64,000 nucleotides of DNA from Flammeovirgaceae bacterium (GCA_016709845.1 JADJMA010000023.1:65932-129931), one strand, 5' to 3'. Numbered from the stretch's first letter, positions 39,871 through 49,429 are shown. Notes: generated by a model not told the origin, from the sequence alone. Made by a program: numbers and translations.

Positions 39871-40034
39871 AACAATTTTCCTAAAGCAAGCGTTGCAAAT
39901 AACCGGATTGTTTTGATATCGTAGGTGGAAATTTTAGATTAGTTGTAAAGTTTGCATATAAAATGAAGATAGGATTTATTCGATTTATTGGAACTCATAA
40001 AGAGTACGATAAAATTGATGTTGAAAATTATTAG
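39871..40034 (+). pseudogene. higB: HigB-type toxin, C-terminal half
   Basis: From about 39871 the frame reads NNFPKASVANNRIVF, then after one missing T near 39915, DIVGGNFRLVVKFAY and IRFIGTHKEYDKID, ending at TAG 40032-40034. This is the C-terminal half of a HigB_toxin (RelE-fold mRNA interferase). The N-terminal 40-50 residues are absent, replaced by the G-rich block upstream. HigA begins three bases later, the usual toxin-first order. In the real genome the gene may be intact. Confidence 0.75.
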
Positions 40035-40037
40035 CAT

Positions 40038-40414
40038 ATGAAGACACAAGAGATTCGTTCAATTCGCTCAAAAAAGCAGTATCAGAAATATCTTAATAAA
40101 ATTAATGTACTAATGGACACTGATCCTTCAGCGAATAGTGAGGATGGGCAATTACTTGAAACACTGGCTATTATTGTTGAAGATTATGAAAGGCGACAAG
40201 GCTGGGAAATACCAGCCCTGAAAGTCCAATTGAAGTTATTAAATTAAGAATGGATAATCTTGGATTGAAACAAGCTGATTTAGTGCCAGTAGTTGGGGAC
40301 AAAACTGTGGTTTCTCGGATTCTTAATGGAACCAGAAAATTAACTTATTCAATGGTGAACCCGTTGAGTAAATTGCTTCGTGTGCCGGTCGAGTTATTAT
40401 TAGAAAAAAACTAA
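40038..40414 (+). CDS. higA: HigA-type antitoxin with HTH domain (frameshifted)
   Basis: An antitoxin of about 125 residues. The first 60 residues form the acidic, helical HigA N-terminal region (ETLAIIVEDYERRQGWEI). The frame ends early at 40247, but one missing base near 40225 restores ESPIEVIKLRMDNLGLKQ, then the XRE helix-turn-helix DLVPVVGDKTVVSRILNGTR, and on to TAA 40412-40414. It should bind HigB and repress the operon. Its stop overlaps the stop of the convergent murA gene. Confidence 0.8.
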
Positions 40415-41718
40415 TTAACTCGTTCAATCTGAGCACCTAACTTTTTCAAACGGTTCTCAATATCCTGGTACCCGCGATCGATCTGATCGATATTTGAAAT
40501 TTCACTTTCTCCTTTTGCTGAAAGAGCGGCAATCAAAAGAGCCACCCCCGCACGAATATCAGGCGAGGCCATTTTAACACCCCGAAGGGCTTGCTTACGA
40601 TCGAGCCCAATGACATTAGCACGATGCGGATCACACAAAATAATTTGTGCTCCCATATCAATAAGTTTATCAACAAAGAAAAGACGACTCTCAAACATCT
40701 TTTGATGAATAAGTACTGAGCCTTTAGCTTGGGTGGCAACCACTAAAACGATACTCAATAAATCAGGCGTAAACCCAGGCCATGGAGCGTCCGCAACGGT
40801 AAGGATGGAGCCATCAATAAAGGTTTCAATCTCATAATGGTCTTGCGAAGGCACATGAATATCATCGCCCCGAAATTCCATTTTAATCCCCAACCGTCTG
40901 AAAATTTCAGGAATGATCCCCAGCATATCAACACGACAATTCTTAATAGTAATCTCAGACTGCGTCATAGCGGCAAGGCCAATAAAACTGCCAATCTCAA
41001 TCATGTCGGGTAAAAGGGTGTGATCAGTTCCACCTAATTTTTCAACACCTTCAATCACCAGTAAATTAGAACCTATGCCGCTGATTTTGGCTCCCATGCG
41101 ATTAAGCATCGAGCAAAGCTGTTGCAGATACGGCTCGCAAGCAGCATTGTAAATGGTTGTTGTGCCCTTGGCTAGTACAGCAGCCATTACGATATTAGCA
41201 GTACCTGTTACGGAGGCTTCATCTAAAAGCATGTAACATCCCTTCAAGTGTGTGGCATCTATGTGGAAAAGATTGTCCTCACTTTCATATTTGAACTTAG
41301 CGCCCAAACTTTGAAAGCCTATAAAGTGTGTGTCTAATTTTCTGCGTCCTATTTTATCGCCACCGGGTTTTGGAATGCTTGCTTGACCAAAGCGCGCTAA
41401 GATAGGCCCGAGCAACATGACCGATCCGCGTAAAGCCGAAGCCTTTTTGCGATACGTATCCGTTTGTAAAAAATCTGTGTTGATCTGTGTAGCTGTAAAT
41501 CGATAGGAGCCTTTGCCTAGTTTTTCAACTTTGCATCCGAGGTCACCAACTAATTCAATCAGCTTATTAACATCCAGTATGTCAGGAATATTATGAATTG
41601 TAACGGGCTCTGCGGTAAGCAAAGGGGCACAGATAACCTGAAGGGCTTCGTTCTTGGCTCCTTGGGGTGTGATTTCTCCTTTTAACCGAAAACCACCTCT
41701 GATCTTGAATAAACTCAT
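40411..41718 (-). CDS. murA: UDP-GlcNAc 1-carboxyvinyltransferase, Asp in active-site loop
   Basis: First committed step of peptidoglycan synthesis: adds enolpyruvate to UDP-GlcNAc. The 435-residue protein has GAKNEALQVICAPLLT (about 20-35, with the conserved Lys22-Asn23 pair) and the flexible loop RGSVMLLGPILARFG followed by PGGDKIGRR (about 118-126). In E. coli that position is Cys115, the residue attacked by fosfomycin; here it is Asp121. The protein is otherwise complete. It is downstream of DUF4290 with a four-base ATGA overlap, a conserved Bacteroidota arrangement. Confidence 0.93.
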   Translation of the reverse strand: MSLFKIRGGFRLKGEITPQGAKNEALQVICAPLLTAEPVTIHNIPDILDVNKLIELVGDLGCKVEKLGKGSYRFTATQINTDFLQTDTYRKKASALRGSVMLLGPILARFGQASIPKPGGDKIGRRKLDTHFIGFQSLGAKFKYESEDNLFHIDATHLKGCYMLLDEASVTGTANIVMAAVLAKGTTTIYNAACEPYLQQLCSMLNRMGAKISGIGSNLLVIEGVEKLGGTDHTLLPDMIEIGSFIGLAAMTQSEITIKNCRVDMLGIIPEIFRRLGIKMEFRGDDIHVPSQDHYEIETFIDGSILTVADAPWPGFTPDLLSIVLVVATQAKGSVLIHQKMFESRLFFVDKLIDMGAQIILCDPHRANVIGLDRKQALRGVKMASPDIRAGVALLIAALSAKGESEISNIDQIDRGYQDIENRLKKLGAQIERVN

Positions 41719-42392
41719 TGATCTCTTCTGCGATGAGGGTTGTGGCGATTCTTCTTAAAGGAGCGGCCTCCTCTGTTTCGGTTGTCGTTGCGCCCACCTT
41801 CCGGCCGTGCTGGTTTGTTGCGTTGCTCGCGATACAATTTCTCGAAGAGATTTTCTTCCCGTACTTTATCCAAACTCAACGTAAGTTTTCCTTGGGACAT
41901 AGTGGCGATATCTTTTACAATCACCGAGTCATCCAGGGTTTCTTTATTCCAGGCACCGAAAAATGTTTTCATTAATTTACCAATGTAAATCGCTGCTTCT
42001 TCGCGCTCTTTAGGGTCTTCCTTCTTTACAGCCTCTTTAACCAACTTCTCTATATTTTTTCCATAATGACGAAAGCGAACATCATTTTGAGGATACTCCA
42101 TTTTGCGGGGCTTCTTAAAAAGAATGGTCCGGTCTGGCGTGGTAAAAGGATTGTTGACATCTAAATTGAAATCAGCCATGATGTAAAGATCATCCCACAT
42201 GCGCTGTGGATTTTCCTGCGCTTCTTTGGCTACCGGGGCCAGTTGCTTAATCAATTCAATCAGGGTAGTGGCTAACTCGGTACGCTTATCCTTATCCGGT
42301 ACCGTTCGAATGTAATTCACTAATTTCTGAACGTTTCGTCCGTATTCCTTCAGGATAATGCCCTCACGCGAGGTATTGTATTCTCCAATCAT
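41715..42392 (-). CDS. DUF4290 domain protein
   Basis: A 225-residue protein typical of Bacteroidota. It begins EYNTSREGIILKEYGRNVQK (about 4-23), the DUF4290 signature, repeats FRHYGKNIEKLV (about 107-118), and ends with a very basic, Arg/Asn/Gly-rich tail (about 195-225). The tail suggests nucleic acid contact, but no function is known. Its stop overlaps murA's start, and it starts one base after pcrA ends, so the three share a transcript. Confidence 0.88.
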   Translation of the reverse strand: MIGEYNTSREGIILKEYGRNVQKLVNYIRTVPDKDKRTELATTLIELIKQLAPVAKEAQENPQRMWDDLYIMADFNLDVNNPFTTPDRTILFKKPRKMEYPQNDVRFRHYGKNIEKLVKEAVKKEDPKEREEAAIYIGKLMKTFFGAWNKETLDDSVIVKDIATMSQGKLTLSLDKVREENLFEKLYREQRNKPARPEGGRNDNRNRGGRSFKKNRHNPHRRRDQ

Positions 42393-42393
42393 G

Positions 42394-44648
42394 TTAATTC
42401 TCGTGTATTTTCAACTTGGCAAAACTAAGCAATAAGGTCTTCTCTCCAAAATCGGTAAAATTGATCTTCGCCTTCCGTTCGGTACCTACTTCTTCCATTT
42501 TTGTCACCATTCCAAAGCCAAACTTAGGGTGTTCCACCTTCATTCCTTCTTTTAATCCTTTGGTATCGCTGGGCGCGAAATCGGCAGACGGTTTATAGGC
42601 ACTCGCTTTGGGTGGCTGAGAACTGATACTTTTCTTCATGCCGCTCACAAAGCTTTTGGCAAAATTAGGATTAGGGGCCAGTGATTCCATACCGCCAAAC
42701 TTCGCACTTACTTTAATATACGATCCATTAATGTCATCCAGAAAACGACTGGGCTCACAATTTTTCAATCGACCAAACCGATAGCGCGTAAGTGCGTATG
42801 ACAGAAATAGTTTTTTTTGTGCGCGTGTGATTGCTACATAAAAGAGCCTGCGCTCCTCTTCCAGTTCCGAACGACTGCTTAACATCAACTGCGATGGAAA
42901 GAGATCTTCTTCCATGCCCACGATATATACGTTCTTAAATTCTAGTCCTTTGGCCATGTGTATGGTCATCAGCGTTACCTTGTCGGGATCTTGATCCTTG
43001 TCTTCATCCTGACCGGTGAGCAGCGACACTTCTTGTAAAAAGGCACCCAGACTTTTATCCTCTTTTTCAGGATCATCTACATATTCTTTAATAGCGTTGA
43101 GTAATTCCTGTACGTTTTCATACCGACTCAATCCTTCTACCGTCTTGTCTTCATAAAGATCCTTTAACAACCCTGATGATTTAGCGATATCGGCAGCAGC
43201 CTCGTAGGCATCTTTGTTTTGAATCTCAACGCCAAATCGCTTGATCTTGGTAACGAAGTCATCAATCCGGCCCACAGCCGAACCACCCAAAAAGGAGGAG
43301 GCATTTTGTAGCACGTCCCAAATAGACATCGTGTGGTCATTGGCGGCTACTACAATCTTATCGATGGTGGTGTCACCAATGCCGCGCTTGGGCAGATTAA
43401 TAATTCTGCGAAAGGAAGCTTCGTCTTGTTGATTGAGTGAATAGCGCAGGTAAGCCAACACATCTTTTATCTCTTTGCGCTGATAAAAGGAGAGACCACC
43501 AACCACTTTGTATTTAATATTCATGCGCCTGAGTGCTTCTTCTATGCGCGCGATTGACTGTTAGTACGATACAAGACAACAAAGTCGCTGAACTTATATT
43601 GATGTTGCATCTTCTCTTCAAAGATCGAAGTGGCTATCAGTTTACCTTCTTCGTTATCCGAAACAGCTTTAATTAATTCAATCAGATTTCCTTCTTCATT
43701 GCTGGTCCATACTTTTTTAGGAAGTTGGGCTTTATTCTTTGCTATAACGGAATTGGCCGCTTCAACAATAGTTTGGGTGGACCGGTAATTCTGTTCGAGT
43801 TTAATAATGCGAAGATCGGGATAATCTTTTTCAAAGTTTAGGATGTTGGAAATATCGGCCCCACGAAATGCATAGATACTCTGTGCATCATCACCCACCA
43901 CACAGATATTTTCTTTGACGGAGGCAAGTTTTCGGATAATAAAATACTGGCATAGGTTGGTATCCTGAAACTCATCGACCAGCACATAGTGAAAGCGGTG
44001 TTGATATTTATTCAGTACGTTCAGATGCTCTTTAAAAAGTTTATCCGTATTAAAGAGCAGATCATCAAAATCCATCGCACCCGATTTGAAACATCGGAGC
44101 GAATAGGCTTTATAGATATTTCCGATTTCAGGCCGCATGTTGGCGGTGTCATCGGCCATTAAAATGGGATTGCTAAGATACTCCTGCCAGGAAACGAGTT
44201 TGTTCTTGGCGGAAGAGATTCGGTTATACACGGTGTTTACCTTGTACTGCGTATCATCCAGACCCATTTCTTTGATAATGCTCCGCAGCAAGGATTTGGA
44301 GTCATCGGTATCGTAAATAGTAAAGTTATTGGGATATCCCAGATGGTGCGCTTCGGCTCTCAGAATGCGGGCAAAGACAGAGTGGAAAGTGCCCATCCAT
44401 AAATTGCGGGCATCTACGCCAACCATTTTCTCAAGCCGGCCGCGCATTTCTTTGGCTGCCTTATTGGTAAAGGTGAGTGCCATAATGTTAAACGGATCAA
44501 CCTGCTTGCTTTGAATTAGATGGGCGATTCGAAGGGTAAGAACGCGGGTCTTTCCGGAACCCGCTCCGGCAATGATCATGCAAGCCCCCTCGGTATTGAT
44601 TACGCCCTCCCGCTGTGGTTCGTTCAGGCTCTGTAAGTAGTCACTCAT
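42394..44648 (-). CDS. pcrA: UvrD/PcrA-type superfamily 1 DNA helicase (frameshifted)
   Basis: ATP-dependent 3'-5' helicase for repair and replication restart. The first part has Walker A AGAGSGKT (about 27-34), VDEFQDT (motif II), and GDDAQSIYAFRGA (motif III). The frame breaks near 43535; adding one base restores the join between TNSQSRA and IEEALRRMNIKYKVV. The second part has VTLMTIHMAKGLEFKNV (motif V) and VAITRAQK (motif VI). Repaired length is about 751 residues, as expected for PcrA/UvrD. The C-terminal tail KHPKFGFGMVTKME is a Tudor-like RNA polymerase-binding motif. Confidence 0.9.
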
Positions 44649-44681
44649 TGCTTCATTTATAAATTATGACTGGCCGCCTTT

Positions 44682-45125
44682 TTATTGTTGTTCGTCTCTT
44701 ATTTTCTTGATGGATACGGTGTCAAGCACCCAATCTATCCCCAGATTCGATAAGCCTTTACTTAGCTTTTTGTCTCCGGTCCACAAGACGGAATTTAATT
44801 CCATGGCAAGTGCAATGAAAGGGGCATCAAATCTATCAACATTTTCAGTGATTTTAATTGCCATGAGTCTTGTTGCCAACGAAATTGATTCGATGTCGAT
44901 AATATCAATTCGTTTTAGTATCAGTCGCTTTAAAAAATTAAAATCACTTTCCTTCAACCCGGTTAGTGCTAAAAGCTTTTTGTGATGACGATCTAATTCT
45001 TCTAAAAGGTTGGAGGGAGCGTAAAAATCAAATCTTTCAAAAGAATTTAACAAAAGATCACTAATAGTGCCATTCGGGTTTGCGATACCACTGAATACAA
45101 TATTAGTATCAACAACAACAATCAC
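44682..45125 (-). CDS. PIN-domain toxin
   Basis: A 147-residue protein with the PIN nuclease layout: VVDTNIVFSGI (about 4-14) gives the first Asp, the Glu comes near residue 43 (LLEELDRHHKK), then DRFDAPFIALAMEL (about 97-110, Asp) and LWTGDKKLSKGL (about 114-125, Asp). It would cut RNA. The start overlaps the stop of the small upstream gene by four bases (45122-45125), typical of a toxin-antitoxin pair. The promoter is upstream of the antitoxin. Confidence 0.85.
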   Translation of the reverse strand: MIVVVDTNIVFSGIANPNGTISDLLLNSFERFDFYAPSNLLEELDRHHKKLLALTGLKESDFNFLKRLILKRIDIIDIESISLATRLMAIKITENVDRFDAPFIALAMELNSVLWTGDKKLSKGLSNLGIDWVLDTVSIKKIRDEQQ

Positions 45126-45331
45126 TTGCTAAATCGACTTTCATTTTTTTTCCACCAAGCGGATTTGGCTTTCTTTGCGAGATTATCTATTTGTTTTTGA
45201 GTGGCTTTACTCTTGGAAGCTATTTCACGGAATCTCAGATAATCTAAAATTCGCTGTAAACCTATCAGATCGGTTCCAGCCGCAACGCTGATTTGTATTT
45301 CGTTATTTTTTCGCTCAATACGCATAGACAA
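45122..45331 (-). CDS. Putative antitoxin of the PIN toxin
   Basis: A 69-residue protein directly upstream of and overlapping the PIN gene. It has a beta strand start (RIERKNNEIQISV), a middle helix, and a Lys-rich helical end (KATQKQIDNLAKKAKSAWWKK). I do not recognise a named antitoxin family; the assignment rests on size, overlap and partner. It probably binds and neutralises the PIN protein and represses the pair. Confidence 0.68.
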   Translation of the reverse strand: MSMRIERKNNEIQISVAAGTDLIGLQRILDYLRFREIASKSKATQKQIDNLAKKAKSAWWKKNESRFSK

Positions 45332-45490
45332 AGGTAACCAAATATTTTATGATTTTTGATTTCAGTAAGTTGAATAGAATCTCCACTGGTCTAATTTGTT
45401 TATTGTAAAATACTTATACCTAAATGGTTTAAATTAGAGTTTTCGAAACTATTTTTGTAAAATACTTTCGCAATCCAAGCTCGCCCAAAC

Positions 45491-46315
45491 ATATTTCCTG
45501 ATGATGGTTTCAGCGTAACCGCTGCCGAGCCTTGGATTAAAGAAAAAATTTCCATCATTCAGCAATACCTTCATTCTTTTGTAGGCACTTTGGCCGGTAA
45601 GGTGGATGAAGTTGTGTTTATTGATTTTTTTGCTGGCAATGGTATTTATTCATTAGGAACCCGCAAGGAACTTTTTCCAGCATCTTCGCTCATGTCACTC
45701 TCCCTCGACCTACCCATCACCAAGTATATTTTTTGCGAATCGAATGCAGAGCAATTGCAAACACTTAAAGTTCGGGTTAATAAGCATTATCGGAAGAAAA
45801 ATGTTTTACTGCTCGAAGGCAAACCCGAAACGCTGATTTCTAAACTTCACCATTACGTTCCTCGTAGCAAAGGGGCATTTAAGGTGGCGGTATTTTGCTT
45901 GTGCGATTCATTCTCTTTCGATTTGCATTTCGATACAATTACCCAATTGGCAACTCACGGGTATAATTTTTTGATTCCCTTTTCCTTTGCCTTGAACGAT
46001 CGTCTCAATTATAAATTTTACTTAAAAGAAAATCGCGATAAGCTTAAAAAATTTTTAAACGGCCCCGAAGATTTAGGCAGGTTAGAGAACGAGGTAGAAA
46101 ATAATTATCAGTTTTATAAACGACTCGTTCAGATTTACCAGGGTAACATGTTGGCATTGGGTTATAATTTATCATTATCTACTCATAAAGCAGATTCAGG
46201 GTTGATGGAATTGCCTGCCTATCAGATTGGCTTCTTTTCAAAGCAGATTTCAACAAAGACCATTCAACATGATGTGGAGGCGACTCGCCATACGCAGTTT
46301 GAATTATTTCAATAG
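45491..46315 (+). CDS. Three-Cys-motif partner (TcmP)-like protein, N-terminus uncertain
   Basis: Residues read from TTG 45590 give 241 amino acids with VFIDFFAGNGIYSLG (about 8-22), FCESNAEQLQTLKVRVNKHY, VAVFCLCDSFSFDLHFDTI and FLIPFSFALNDRLNYKFYL. This is the pattern of TcmP-like proteins, which have a methyltransferase-type Rossmann core. The same frame extends left through DGFSVTAAEPWIKEKISIIQ to about 45491 without an ATG, and a preceding NPSSPKHI reads in another frame, so the true start is probably upstream and a base is missing near 45495. No three-Cys partner (TcmC) gene is adjacent. Confidence 0.6.
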   Translation: MFPDDGFSVTAAEPWIKEKISIIQQYLHSFVGTLAGKVDEVVFIDFFAGNGIYSLGTRKELFPASSLMSLSLDLPITKYIFCESNAEQLQTLKVRVNKHYRKKNVLLLEGKPETLISKLHHYVPRSKGAFKVAVFCLCDSFSFDLHFDTITQLATHGYNFLIPFSFALNDRLNYKFYLKENRDKLKKFLNGPEDLGRLENEVENNYQFYKRLVQIYQGNMLALGYNLSLSTHKADSGLMELPAYQIGFFSKQISTKTIQHDVEATRHTQFELFQ

Positions 46316-46326
46316 TAACGCGGCCG

Positions 46327-46830
46327 ATGAAACCTGAATTTTTAAAAACTGTAAAAAAGGAATCGTGGAAGAGTTGGTGGTTTCGGATGCTGATGAACTG
46401 GTACCCCATGTATTTTGGCACGGGAGGTAAAATTCTCTTCTGGGCTTCTGACTCCACCGAAGTACACTTGCGTTTGCGACTGAACATTTGGTCGTATAAT
46501 TATGTAGGCACCATTTTTGGTGGCAGCATGTTTTCAGCAGCCGATCCGTTTTATATGGTCATGCTGCTTAAAGTTCTGGGAAATGAGTACGTGGTTTGGG
46601 ATAAGGCAGCCAATATTAGATTTAAAAAGCCTGCAAAGAAAACCTTATACACCACACTTAAAATTACCAACGAAAGCCTAGACGATATTAAAAAGCGGGT
46701 AGAGGCTCATGGCCATACTACTTACGACTTTGTTATTCAATGGCTCGATATCAAAGAAGTTGTGCATGCAGAAATAGAAAGACATTGCTACATTGCCAGC
46801 AAGGAGTTCTATCAAAAAGAAAGGGGCTAA
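46327..46830 (+). CDS. DUF4442 thioesterase-like protein
   Basis: A 167-residue protein of the DUF4442 hotdog-fold group. The conserved opening block PMYFGTGGKILFWASD (about 27-42) is followed by YVGTIFGGSMFSAADPF (about 60-76), which resembles the substrate tunnel of acyl-CoA thioesterases. The catalytic residues are not certain. It begins 11 bases after the TcmP-like stop on the same strand, so the two are likely co-transcribed. The substrate, if it is a thioesterase, would be an acyl-CoA. Confidence 0.78.
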   Translation: MKPEFLKTVKKESWKSWWFRMLMNWYPMYFGTGGKILFWASDSTEVHLRLRLNIWSYNYVGTIFGGSMFSAADPFYMVMLLKVLGNEYVVWDKAANIRFKKPAKKTLYTTLKITNESLDDIKKRVEAHGHTTYDFVIQWLDIKEVVHAEIERHCYIASKEFYQKERG

Positions 46831-46867
46831 GTCAAAGTCCTAAATTGGAAATTAACTTTAATAAGAA

Positions 46868-47434
46868 ATGATCAAAGTAGGGGAGATCTTGGTTTCAGAT
46901 GATATTAAAGAAGTAGAGTTTGTTTGTAACCTCGAGAAATGTAAAGGTGCCTGCTGCGTGGAAGGTGATCTCGGTGCTCCACTGGAGGAATCTGAACTGG
47001 AGATCATGAAATCGATTCAAGAAGAAATTAAGCCTTATATCACAAAAGAAGGACTTAAAGCGATTAAAGCTCAAGGACCATACATTCTGGATGAAGATGG
47101 TGACTATTCAACGCCTACCATTGGTGGCAAGGAATGTGCGTATGCATTTTATGATGCGCAAGGCATACTTAAATGTGGAATTGAACAAGCGTACCTGGAT
47201 GGGAAGACAACCTTTCGTAAACCCATCTCCTGCCACTTGTATCCCATAAGAATTACGACCAATAAAAAAGGCTTTGAAGCTGTCAATTACCATAAATGGG
47301 ATATCTGCTCAGCTGCGTGTAAGCTGGGTCAATCGTTAGGCGTACCCGTTTATAAATTTTTGAAAGACCCGCTCATCCGTAAATATGGCGCAGCGTGGTA
47401 TCAGGAACTCGTTGTTCAGATAGAAGGTAAATAG
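46868..47434 (+). CDS. DUF3109 cysteine-cluster protein
   Basis: A 188-residue protein with eight or more conserved Cys: FVCNLEKCKGACCVEGD (about 18-34) near the start, then GGKECAYAFYD, KCGIEQAY, ISCHLYPIRI and WDICSAACKLG. This arrangement matches DUF3109/YkgJ-like zinc- or iron-binding proteins found throughout Bacteroidota. The function is unknown. It is the last gene of the plus-strand run from the TcmP-like gene and is followed by a strong terminator. Confidence 0.87.
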   Translation: MIKVGEILVSDDIKEVEFVCNLEKCKGACCVEGDLGAPLEESELEIMKSIQEEIKPYITKEGLKAIKAQGPYILDEDGDYSTPTIGGKECAYAFYDAQGILKCGIEQAYLDGKTTFRKPISCHLYPIRITTNKKGFEAVNYHKWDICSAACKLGQSLGVPVYKFLKDPLIRKYGAAWYQELVVQIEGK

Positions 47435-47457
47435 CGAGATTCTATTGCAGGTATAAA

Positions 47458-47485
47458 AAAACCCCGATCGTTAGATCGGGGTTTT
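47458..47485. terminator. Bidirectional rho-independent terminator
   Basis: AAAACCCCGATC-GTTA-GATCGGGGTTTT forms a perfect 12-bp stem with a four-base loop, with A-rich and T-rich flanks on both sides. It lies between the convergent DUF3109 gene and rplI and should serve both. Confidence 0.92.
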
Positions 47486-47505
47486 ATAAGGTATATCAGC
47501 TAAAT

Positions 47506-47949
47506 TTATTCAGCTACTACGTTTACGTTAATAGTATGCTTCACTTCTTTATGAAGGTCAAGCGTTACTACGTAGGTACCTAATTGCTTAGGCTGTTCTT
47601 TGAAATGAACCTTCTTACGATCTACCTCAAAGCCTTTTGCTTTAAGAATTTCAGCCACCTGAACTGCGGTAACGGCACCAAATATTTTACCAGATTCTCC
47701 GGCTTTGGTTCCAATCTCCACCACCAGTTCTCCAATTTTAGCAGCCAAGGCTTCCGCATCTTGCTTTAATTTAGCCGCCTTGTGTGCAGCCTGACGAATA
47801 TTCTCAGCGATCAATCGCTTGTTAGAATCGTTAGCGATAATAGCAACACCTGTTGGGATCAAATAATTTCTTCCATATCCAGGCTTCACTTTTACAGTAT
47901 CATTTTTATACCCAAGTCCTGCTACATCTTGTTTCAAAATAATTTCCAT
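47506..47949 (-). CDS. rplI: 50S ribosomal protein L9
   Basis: A 147-residue L9. The N-terminal domain begins MEIILKQDVAGLGYKNDTV and PGYGRNYLIPTGVA (about 23-36) is diagnostic; the long connecting helix (about 45-75) and the C-terminal domain follow. It is the third gene in rpsF-rpsR-rplI and ends 20 bases before the shared terminator. Frame intact. Confidence 0.97.
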   Translation of the reverse strand: MEIILKQDVAGLGYKNDTVKVKPGYGRNYLIPTGVAIIANDSNKRLIAENIRQAAHKAAKLKQDAEALAAKIGELVVEIGTKAGESGKIFGAVTAVQVAEILKAKGFEVDRKKVHFKEQPKQLGTYVVTLDLHKEVKHTINVNVVAE

Positions 47950-47966
47950 TGTCTTACAGGTTTAGG

Positions 47967-48218
47967 TTATTTTAATGAATCGGCCAGGTAAGGAAGAATG
48001 GCAATGTGGCGGGCGCGCTTAACGGCCTGGGCTACTCTGTTCTGAAACTTCCAGCTCGTGCCGGTTAATCTGCGGGGAAGTATCTTTCCCTGCTCGTTGA
48101 TAAACTTTAACAAGAAATCAGGATCCTTGTAATCAATATACTTGATTCCGTTTTTCTTGAAGCGGCAGTATTTAGGTTTAATCTCTGCCCGTTTGATGGG
48201 TTCGTTCATTAAAGTCAT
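47967..48218 (-). CDS. rpsR: 30S ribosomal protein S18
   Basis: An 83-residue S18. YCRFKKNGIKYIDYKDPDFL (about 17-36) and RLTGTSWKFQNRVAQAVKRA (about 51-70) are the family core. It binds S6 in the small subunit. Its start overlaps the rpsF stop by four bases, so the pair is translationally coupled. The intact frame suggests its operon is well sequenced. Confidence 0.97.
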   Translation of the reverse strand: MTLMNEPIKRAEIKPKYCRFKKNGIKYIDYKDPDFLLKFINEQGKILPRRLTGTSWKFQNRVAQAVKRARHIAILPYLADSLK

Positions 48219-48592
48219 GCTGCAACTTCCTCCTTTCTTGTGTTTTGTTTCTTGTTTCTGTTAAATTCTCCTTTGCGTCTGCGGGCATTGTAAATAACCG
48301 CATGCTTGTCTAACACGGTGGTTAGAAAACGCATAACTGATTCGTCTCGTCTGAATTCTGTTTCCAGCGTGTTAACCAGGTCAGAAGAAGTTGTCGTAAA
48401 TTCAATGAGGTTGTAGAAACCGGTAGACTTGTTTTGAATGGCATAAGCCATTCTCTTAAGTCCCCACTTTTCTACATTAATCACATCCGCCTTAGCTTTT
48501 GTGAGAATCTTCACGAATTTTTCGACAGTATCCTTTGCCTGATCCTCAGACAAAACGGGATTTAAAATGAATACCGTCTCGTAATTTTTCAT
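48215..48592 (-). CDS. rpsF: 30S ribosomal protein S6
   Basis: A 125-residue S6: YETVFILNPVLSEDQ (about 3-17), WGLKRMAYAIQNKSTGFY (about 43-60) and FRRDESVMRFLT (about 82-93) are conserved. The C-terminal 25 residues are a basic, low-complexity tail seen in many Bacteroidota S6 proteins. It leads the operon and has a strong promoter 30 bases upstream. Confidence 0.97.
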   Translation of the reverse strand: MKNYETVFILNPVLSEDQAKDTVEKFVKILTKAKADVINVEKWGLKRMAYAIQNKSTGFYNLIEFTTTSSDLVNTLETEFRRDESVMRFLTTVLDKHAVIYNARRRKGEFNRNKKQNTRKEEVAA

Positions 48593-48621
48593 GATGTACT
48601 AATTTGTTTTAAAATGGACTG

Positions 48622-48653
48622 CAAAAGTAGAAAAAACGTGCAAACTGGCCAAA
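48622..48653 (-). promoter_or_regulatory. Promoter of rpsF-rpsR-rplI
   Basis: On the minus strand TTTG (48650-48653), 20 bases, then TACTTTTG (48622-48629) fits the Bacteroidota consensus TTTG-N19/20-TAnnTTTG almost perfectly. The start codon of rpsF is 30 bases downstream of the -7 box. Confidence 0.75.
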
Positions 48654-48689
48654 TGTAGTTGAAAATTAAGGGCTGGAACTGAGTGATTA

Positions 48690-49429
48690 TTACTCGTTTA
48701 GACCCCAATCGTACTCCAAATACGAGATTTTAGCCTCAGATTTGATCTTGACAGGCGAATACTTATTTATAAAATCCCTGACGGAACCCCCATTTTTGTT
48801 GAAATCCATCGAATACCACTTAAAAATCGAACTGATTTGGGCTGAATTTGCCGAGATCTTGTTCCGAAAAGGATCGGCTAAAAAGGCTTTGGTTTGCTTG
48901 GTAAGCTGCTCTTCCAGTTTAGCAGACTGGTACGCCTCATTTAAGAGCATGGGGCACGATTTACTCGCACAAACCAAGGCCATGTGAATTCTCGGATCAT
49001 CAAATTGTTTTCTGAGTTTACCGTGTTCGATATTGTTCAAATCCATTTTTCCTTTCCGATAGTAATAAACTTGATGTCCCAAGGTGTATTCACAAAAGGT
49101 ATCTGAATGCTACTGCCAATATCTTTAATGCTTTTGATCGGATAGTATTTGATTATAAGTTTTATGGTAAATGCATTGTAGGCATTGATCCAATAGGCCA
49201 TCTGCTCTTGCTTCGACCAGCTTTTTTCATTGGGTGGGTTTTTGCTCAACAGGTCGAGATATTGATTTAATGCAACGGTATCTTTAATAAATCCCTTATA
49301 ATTTACATGACCGGATTGAGAGACGTTCTTTTTTAGCAATTGATCGAATACCGTGTGCGCGGGTGGACTTTGACAATATCCCGCTAAGGAAATAAAAGAA
49401 ACCAGAACGAAGCCAAGTAATTTTACCAT
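48690..49429 (-). CDS. DUF547 secreted protein (frameshifted)
   Basis: The N-terminal part has a signal peptide (cleaved near GYCQ) and AYWINAYNAFTIKLII (about 78-93), the hallmark of DUF547. The frame ends at 49037; one added A gives GKEKMDLNNIEHGKLRKQFD and HMALVCASKSCPML, the second conserved block with the Cys pair, then stops at 48690. The repaired protein has about 246 residues. DUF547 proteins are exported and may be peptidase-like, but no activity is established. Frame break near 49058. Confidence 0.85.
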
